From positions 1 to 8,732 of the forward strand of contig JAJYPA010000335.1 of the NCBI GenBank assembly GCA_021795795.1: DNA of 8,732 bases, in the 5' to 3' direction. Shown piece after piece: positions 5,966 through 8,732 of this stretch. The notes under the pieces are model-generated. The model did no database searches and had not been told where the DNA came from. It saw nothing but the letters and a program-made list of their open reading frames with translations. The translations under genes were made by a program, and so were the position numbers. Every line of letters begins with the position of its first letter. Position 1 is the stretch's first letter. The DNA is from Pseudomonadota bacterium (GTDB lineage Bacteria; Pseudomonadota; Gammaproteobacteria; Halothiobacillales; Halothiobacillaceae).

Positions 5966-6247
5966 TTAGTTGTGGACACCTACACGGCGGGCACGGTAGC
6001 AAGCCACCGCTTTATGTACCAGGGGAGGCCCATATAAGACTGGGGCCAACGCCATGAGCGAGAGTTGTAGCGCCATCGCCCCATAGATCAAATTGGCGAT
6101 GGCGTTACCGTCAACCTGACCGACGTATCCCATGCACCATGCGGCCACCGGCCCGATCAGTGGTTGGCTAGCGAGCATGAGCAGGCTGGCTTTGCCACCG
6201 ACCGTCGCAATCACCATCAGTCCAACGAGGATAAGCGCATCGAACAT
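5966..6247 (-). CDS. Small integral membrane protein of unknown function
   Basis: A 93-aa protein, mostly hydrophobic, with two or three membrane segments: about residues 4-26 (ALILVGLMVIATVGG and on), 28-43 (QPLIGPVAAWCMGYVG), and 52-72 (NLIYGAMALQLSLMALAPVL). It ends with a basic tail (CYRARRVGVHN) that probably stays in the cytoplasm. No family is recognised. A holin-like or immunity role can be imagined from size and topology, but no neighbouring lysis gene supports it. AAAGGAG lies six bases before the ATG at 6247. It is the only membrane protein in this operon. Confidence 0.75.
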   Translation of the reverse strand: MFDALILVGLMVIATVGGKASLLMLASQPLIGPVAAWCMGYVGQVDGNAIANLIYGAMALQLSLMALAPVLYGPPLVHKAVACYRARRVGVHN

Positions 6248-6271
6248 CGGTATCTCCTTTCGTCCTGAGTA

Positions 6272-6544
6272 TCAAAACCGGATTCCAATGGGCGGAAACA
6301 AATCGGTTTTGCTCTCTTGCATTGCAGCAGCGGCCCATTCCATCGCGCACGACTTGGCCTCTCTGAACAATAAAAATGGTGTCCCTTGATTTTCCGGTTG
6401 ATCCGGATAATGCACAATCCATGCAGGTACATTGTTTACGCGGCTTTTCGATATCCACACGAGGACCCGCCCGTTTTTGACCGTGTTCCTGATCGAATAA
6501 TCACAAAGGCTTTCCTTTGTGCAGATGAATAGTGGTTTAGTCAT
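6272..6544 (-). CDS. Hypothetical 90-aa protein
   Basis: The protein begins MTKPLFICTKESLCDYSIRN and continues with strand-like pieces (GRVLVWISKSR, VPAWIVHYPDQPEN, PFLLFREAKS), a short Ala-rich helix (CAMEWAAAAM) and a PPIG end. I do not recognise the family. The ATG at 6544 has no ribosome binding site. It lies only five bases beyond the second stop of the zinc-ribbon reading frame (6550-6552), which suggests that it was built to be translated by ribosomes finishing that frame. Because the zinc-ribbon frame now has an early TGA 128 bases upstream, its expression may be reduced. Confidence 0.6.
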   Translation of the reverse strand: MTKPLFICTKESLCDYSIRNTVKNGRVLVWISKSRVNNVPAWIVHYPDQPENQGTPFLLFREAKSCAMEWAAAAMQESKTDLFPPIGIRF

Positions 6545-6549
6545 ATATT

Positions 6550-6789
6550 TCAGTTAGGCGTATCGCCCGAGAATACGATAGGTGTATTGCACATCTCCTC
6601 GATCCTTATGCGCCCTGTCCATTCGTGCCCGCAGTTAACGCAGGCGATCCGGTGCCTGATGTTGTGGTCGTTTCACCATTGATAGGCCCTTATTTTACAA
6701 CGAGGGCAAGTTCTCTCGACTTTCACGCGGGGCGCTGGAAGCTCCGCGCCCTCAGCTTTCTTTAGCCACTCCGTTGTTGTCGGGCGCAT
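6550..6789 (-). pseudogene. Zinc-ribbon protein gene split by an in-frame TGA
   Basis: From an ATG at 6789 (GGAG seven bases upstream, TGATG overlap with the preceding gene) the frame reads MRPTTTEWLKK, then TCPRCKIRAYQW, and meets TGA at 6675-6673 after 38 codons. The same frame continues for 40 more codons, NDHNIRHRIACVNCGHEWTGRIR and so on, to a TGA at 6552-6550. Together the halves give a classic four-cysteine zinc ribbon (CPRC ... CVNCGHEW) of 79 codons, so the stop falls between the two metal-binding knuckles. The halves clearly once formed one protein. Either this is a nonsense mutation (for example from a second TGG, as the stop follows one Trp codon), a read-through site, or a sequencing error. 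TGA is an ordinary stop elsewhere in this window. Confidence 0.75.
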
Positions 6790-6980
6790 CAGTTGCTCCG
6801 GAAGCAACGCTTGAAGTAGTACGAGCCTTCCGGCTTGGAAACGTCCATATCGAGCCGCTGTGTCGCCTTGTTAATCGCCTCCCGCTGTTCGGCGGCGCGA
6901 ACCTCAACCGTGATCTCTTTGCTAGAAAAGCTTTCAAGGTACGTAATGTTCAAAACTAGATTGCCCGCGCCGTGAGCCAT
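6789..6980 (-). CDS. Small hypothetical protein, first gene of the 6980-3739 operon
   Basis: A 63-aa protein (MAHGAGNLVLNITYLESFS, EVRAAEQREAINKATQRLD, a Tyr-rich end YYFKRCF). The pattern of a beta strand, a Glu/Arg-rich helix and a final strand could be a small alpha/beta fold. No family is recognised. The ATG at 6980 has GAGG five bases upstream and lies about 25 bases from the predicted transcription start of the promoter at 7042-7004. Longer starts up to 7022 would overlap the promoter -10 box and are rejected. Its TGA overlaps the ATG of the zinc-ribbon gene. Confidence 0.65.
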   Translation of the reverse strand: MAHGAGNLVLNITYLESFSSKEITVEVRAAEQREAINKATQRLDMDVSKPEGSYYFKRCFRSN

Positions 6981-7001
6981 TGCCGCCTCTTCGTAGTACG
7001 T

Positions 7002-7042
7002 GTTATGACAAATATATAACAATCATAACAGCCTGTCAAATT
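7002..7042 (-). promoter_or_regulatory. Sigma-70-type promoter with an operator-like inverted repeat
   Basis: On the minus strand a perfect TTGACA (7039-7034) is followed 17 bases later by TATATT (7016-7011), which is ideal spacing. GTTATGA (7002-7008) and TCATAAC (7023-7029), written on the plus strand, form a perfect inverted repeat with 7-bp arms and a 14-bp spacer that surrounds the -10 box. This is the usual place for a repressor operator. The TGA stop of the AAA ATPase fragment lies inside the -35 box. The site resembles the promoter at 3705-3665 closely. Confidence 0.75.
7004..7042. repeat. Copy 2 of a duplicated promoter sequence
   Basis: This copy has the same order of elements as copy 1: TATGAC, the AAATATATAACAA core, ACAG, then TGTCAAATT. 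It adds the second arm of a perfect inverted repeat (TCATAAC at 7023-7029), which copy 1 lacks. Confidence 0.7.
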
Positions 7043-7405
7043 CTGCCTGACTTTTTGATGACCCATTCCCGTCCTCTGGACAGCATCTCCCGCTCCAGAT
7101 CCGCCAAGGATCGCCCATCGCACCGCGCAGGCAGGAAATCGGCAAATGGCAACCCCGGATGCCGCGCGGAAAGGCTCTTGACCAGCGCATGCACGGCATC
7201 CTCCGTGGCCAGCGGCATGTCAATCTCCATATCGAAGCGCCGCCGCACCGCCCGATCCAGCATGTCCGGGTGGTTCGTGGCGCCCACAAACAATATGCGA
7301 TGGTCAAGCCGGTCCATGGCCAATAACAAGGTCGATACGATGCGGGCCTGTTCGCCCACATCGCTCCGTCCAGAGTCGTCTGACCGTACAGCCAATATCG
7401 TTGTC
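7036..7405 (-). pseudogene. AAA ATPase, C-terminal fragment
   Basis: From about 7404 the frame encodes some 122 residues of the second half of an AAA ATPase core. They start at ILAVRSDDSG (the region just after Walker B) and continue through VSTLLLAMDRL and the sensor-1 strand ILFVGATNHPDMLD. The arginine-finger region RAVRRRFD follows, and then the small helical lid (PLATEDAVHALVKSL) to the stop at 7036. Walker A and Walker B are missing, so it cannot bind ATP as it stands. Upstream the frame only shadows hsdM, and no start or ribosome binding site is visible. The matching N-terminal part probably lies at 8208-8035. Confidence 0.75.
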
Positions 7406-7531
7406 TGAGACATATTTGACGAAGAGGAGGACCAGGACGTAGTCCTTGTACTGGGAGGCGTCCATGCCGCCACGGAGTTCGTCACAGGATTTCCAGAGGG
7501 AGGCGTAGAGTTCAGATTTTTTGAGGGGCAT
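7403..7531 (-). pseudogene. hsdM: hsdM, N-terminal fragment of a type I restriction-modification methyltransferase
   Basis: The first 43 codons match the start of HsdM, the N6-adenine methyltransferase subunit of type I restriction-modification systems: MPLKKSELYASLWKSC, DELRGGMDASQYKDY, LLFVKYVSD. HsdM normally has around 500 residues and continues with YAG or similar after VSD. Here homology stops at Asp43 and the frame runs on for about 32 unrelated codons (to a stop at 7304) that are an out-of-frame reading of the AAA ATPase fragment. The N6-MTase SAM-binding and NPPF/NPPY motifs are all absent, so no methyltransferase activity is possible. The ATG at 7531 lies 13 bases after the cyclotransferase gene. 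Confidence 0.8.
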
Positions 7532-7544
7532 AGTGATATTCTTA

Positions 7545-7967
7545 TTATTTTAGGTCGACATCAAAAAAGTTTCCAGATGGTATTTCTTTTAAATGTTCTA
7601 TCGGCCAATTATAGATATAAATAATGCATAAAATAGATATGCCAGACGTTTTAAGGGTTACACTTTCGATCCTTCGTACATACTCTGTCGGTTTTGGAAA
7701 CCTCGTGCTGCATTCTTCGTACTCATCTAGTTGTGGCAGCACATAATTAAAATTGTGTACACTATATACTTCACCAAGTACGGAATCCGCTGGATTATGG
7801 CTCGGCACTGCTGCCGGATAGTCTTCTACCAAATATAGCTTACCTTGGTAGGTTGCGTCACCTATGAAAGTAGAATTTCTAGCCAATAAGTGATGCATAC
7901 TATTTTTAGCATCATTCCTCAGCGTGCCATACACAAATAAAAATTTTACTTCCCTATCGGTTTTCAT
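7545..7967 (-). CDS. Gamma-glutamylcyclotransferase-like (AIG2/GGCT fold) protein
   Basis: A 140-aa protein with the cyclotransferase fold signature. It has FLFVYGTLRNDAKNSMHHLL (residues 9-28, where YGTLR forms the substrate loop), YPAAVPS (50-56), VLGEVYSV (63-70), LDEYEE (80-85, likely catalytic Glu84) and a final IIYIYNWP strand. The family releases 5-oxoproline from gamma-glutamyl amines or peptides, but many bacterial members have unknown substrates. The gene is visibly richer in A and T than its neighbours, with runs of AAAT and ATA codons, which suggests a separate origin. The ATG at 7967 forms TAATG with the end of another open frame upstream, and the hsdM start follows 13 bases after its stop. 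Confidence 0.8.
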   Translation of the reverse strand: MKTDREVKFLFVYGTLRNDAKNSMHHLLARNSTFIGDATYQGKLYLVEDYPAAVPSHNPADSVLGEVYSVHNFNYVLPQLDEYEECSTRFPKPTEYVRRIESVTLKTSGISILCIIYIYNWPIEHLKEIPSGNFFDVDLK

Positions 7968-8026
7968 TATTTTAACTCGGTAACGAGGTTTACCAACGTA
8001 TTAAAACCCTCTTTCTTCCGTCCAAG
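7967..8026 (-). pseudogene. Possible C-terminal tail of an unidentified gene
   Basis: In a different frame from the AAA ATPase fragment, the bases just before the cyclotransferase gene read LGRKKEGFNTLVNLVTELK and stop at a TAA (7969-7967) that overlaps the ATG of that gene as TAATG. Such overlap is typical of neighbouring genes in an operon, so this may be the end of a gene that stood before the cyclotransferase gene in the donor DNA. The tail is too short to identify. The frame remains open a little upstream, and the junction with the ATPase part is somewhere near 8026-8060. It may also be chance. Confidence 0.25.
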
Positions 8027-8208
8027 TGCACGCCGTCCACCGAAGATGGATTCCGGTTCTGGGCATCTACCAAGCCTTGCAGCCTTTTTTTTAGCGCTGA
8101 GTTTTCCGCTTCGTTCGCGGCTATGCGGCGCACCGTGGACAATGCCGTCGCATGGTCGTGATAGAGGGCCGCCCGTGCGAGGGCGAAGATTTCGTCGGAT
8201 TTTGTCAT
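7990..8208 (-). pseudogene. AAA ATPase, N-terminal fragment
   Basis: The frame begins MTKSDEIFALARAALYHDHA and continues with RRIAANEAENSALKKRLQGLVD. This helical N-terminal region is typical of a group of single-domain AAA ATPases of about 320 residues: a short helix, then a stretch of the type AxxxAAxExxxxxxxLxxxLxxLID. After about residue 50-58 the sequence is unlike the family and stops at 7990 after 72 codons. No Walker A follows. The C-terminal part of such an ATPase occurs at 7405-7036 in the same orientation, so one gene seems to have lost its middle part of about 140 codons. The ATG at 8208 is two bases after the stop of the preceding gene. Confidence 0.55.
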
Positions 8209-8210
8209 GT

Positions 8211-8702
8211 TTACGCCGCCACCCACCGATCGTGCCGCACTTCTTCTACCCAGGTTTCCAATTTCTGATGCGCGTTACCACACCACAGACACGAACGCTC
8301 GTCGTCGTGAACCGCCCATCGCGATTCGTCTCCGATGAAAGACCGCTGATGCTCGGGGTCAATCGCGCAACGCCCTATGCGCATGTAGTCCGTCCAGAAG
8401 CTGGTGATTTCCTGCAAGTCGCCCAGGCTCCCCGGCAGATGCGCCCACACTCGCTCCAGTGGGCCATAACAGAGCACGCCCATAAGCCACGCGCCGTGTA
8501 GCCAACCGTCATCCAGTAATCCAATCCGCAGGATATTATCAGCGTCACGGTACACCCGGCAGGTTCCCGCCCATGCGGGTCCCCTCTTTTTCAGGAAGAG
8601 GTACAGGTTCGGGCTGAATTGAGGCCCGTTCCGTGGGTCGATGGTGGCAAGATCAAGGCCGTTTTCCAAGATATTCACTTGTTTTTCAATGACGTTTTCC
8701 AT
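8211..8702 (-). CDS. Hypothetical 163-aa protein with a C-terminal zinc-site pattern
   Basis: The protein starts MENVIEKQVNILENGLDLAT, has a Trp- and Leu-rich middle (GLLDDGWLHGAWLMGVLCYGPLE) and a C-terminal third with RCAIDPEH (Cys112, His118) and SCLWCGNAH (Cys138, Cys141), which together could hold one zinc ion. Small proteins with CxxDPxH followed by CxWCG are frequent in phage and plasmid cargo, but I cannot name the family or its role. The start at 8702 is chosen over 8726 and 8711 because GGAGG lies five bases upstream. The gene precedes the broken AAA ATPase gene by two bases, so it probably belonged to the same operon before the rearrangement. Confidence 0.7.
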   Translation of the reverse strand: MENVIEKQVNILENGLDLATIDPRNGPQFSPNLYLFLKKRGPAWAGTCRVYRDADNILRIGLLDDGWLHGAWLMGVLCYGPLERVWAHLPGSLGDLQEITSFWTDYMRIGRCAIDPEHQRSFIGDESRWAVHDDERSCLWCGNAHQKLETWVEEVRHDRWVAA

Positions 8703-8732
8703 AACCACCTCCATTTCCCTGATCAAACAGAT

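Noticed and set aside
5966..6247. Holin gene
   Set aside because: Size and membrane segments would fit, but there is no endolysin or other lysis gene nearby, and the sequence is not one I recognise as a holin.
6552..6789. General recoding of TGA as tryptophan in this element
   Set aside because: Several genes end at TGA codons that form ATGA or TGATG overlaps with the next start, so TGA works as a normal stop here. Only a local effect or a mutation remains possible.
7023..7361. Minus-strand open frame of 112 codons rich in Trp and Arg
   Set aside because: It is an alternative frame of the AAA ATPase fragment, whose own frame shows the conserved sensor 1 and arginine-finger residues.
1..8732. 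CRISPR array, tRNA or rRNA genes
   Set aside because: No regularly spaced direct repeats, no tRNA-like cloverleaf and no rRNA-like conserved stretch were seen on reading either strand.

Overview
The window looks like accessory DNA from a mobile element (plasmid, integrative element or prophage), most likely of a proteobacterium. The case rests on small cysteine-rich proteins of the kind common in phages and plasmids of that phylum, a DUF1289 protein, a type I restriction fragment, bacterial-type promoters and strong AGGAG ribosome binding sites. The genus cannot be told from the sequence. No replication, integration, conjugation or virion gene is visible. Almost every gene lies on the minus strand, so transcription runs from high to low coordinates.

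Layout, in transcription order. (1) 8702-7036 is a scarred region. An intact gene with a zinc-site pattern (8702-8211) is followed by the first ~50-60 codons of an AAA ATPase (from 8208). An AT-rich insert follows, with a possible gene tail, a gamma-glutamylcyclotransferase-like gene (7967-7545) and the first 43 codons of hsdM (7531-7403). hsdM then runs out of frame into the last ~125 codons of an AAA ATPase (7404-7036). The ATPase middle part, with Walker A and B, is gone. (2) A promoter at about 7040-7004 heads a tight run of nine small genes (6980 to 3739). These are a 63-aa protein, a zinc ribbon split by an in-frame TGA, an unknown, a membrane protein, a cysteine-rich protein, two larger unknowns, a charged helical protein and a PTH2-type peptidyl-tRNA hydrolase. 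(3) A second, nearly identical promoter at about 3703-3668 heads another run of nine genes (3633 to 152). These are a zinc-finger-like protein, a Cys-containing protein, a PDE-like HD phosphohydrolase, an R2K-type ATP-grasp ligase, a MESH1/SpoT-type HD hydrolase, a DUF1289 protein, two small unknowns and a small secreted protein. Most junctions overlap as ATGA, TGATG or TAATG, so translation is probably coupled. (4) 1-151 holds a GC-rich hairpin and an open frame that look like the right end of an IS200/IS605-type element with the tail of tnpB.

The recognisable functions are nucleotide hydrolysis, peptide or protein ligation, tRNA recycling and metal-binding adaptors. They suggest an accessory module that alters the nucleotide-signalling or translation state of the host, but this is inference. 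About half of the genes match no family I recognise.
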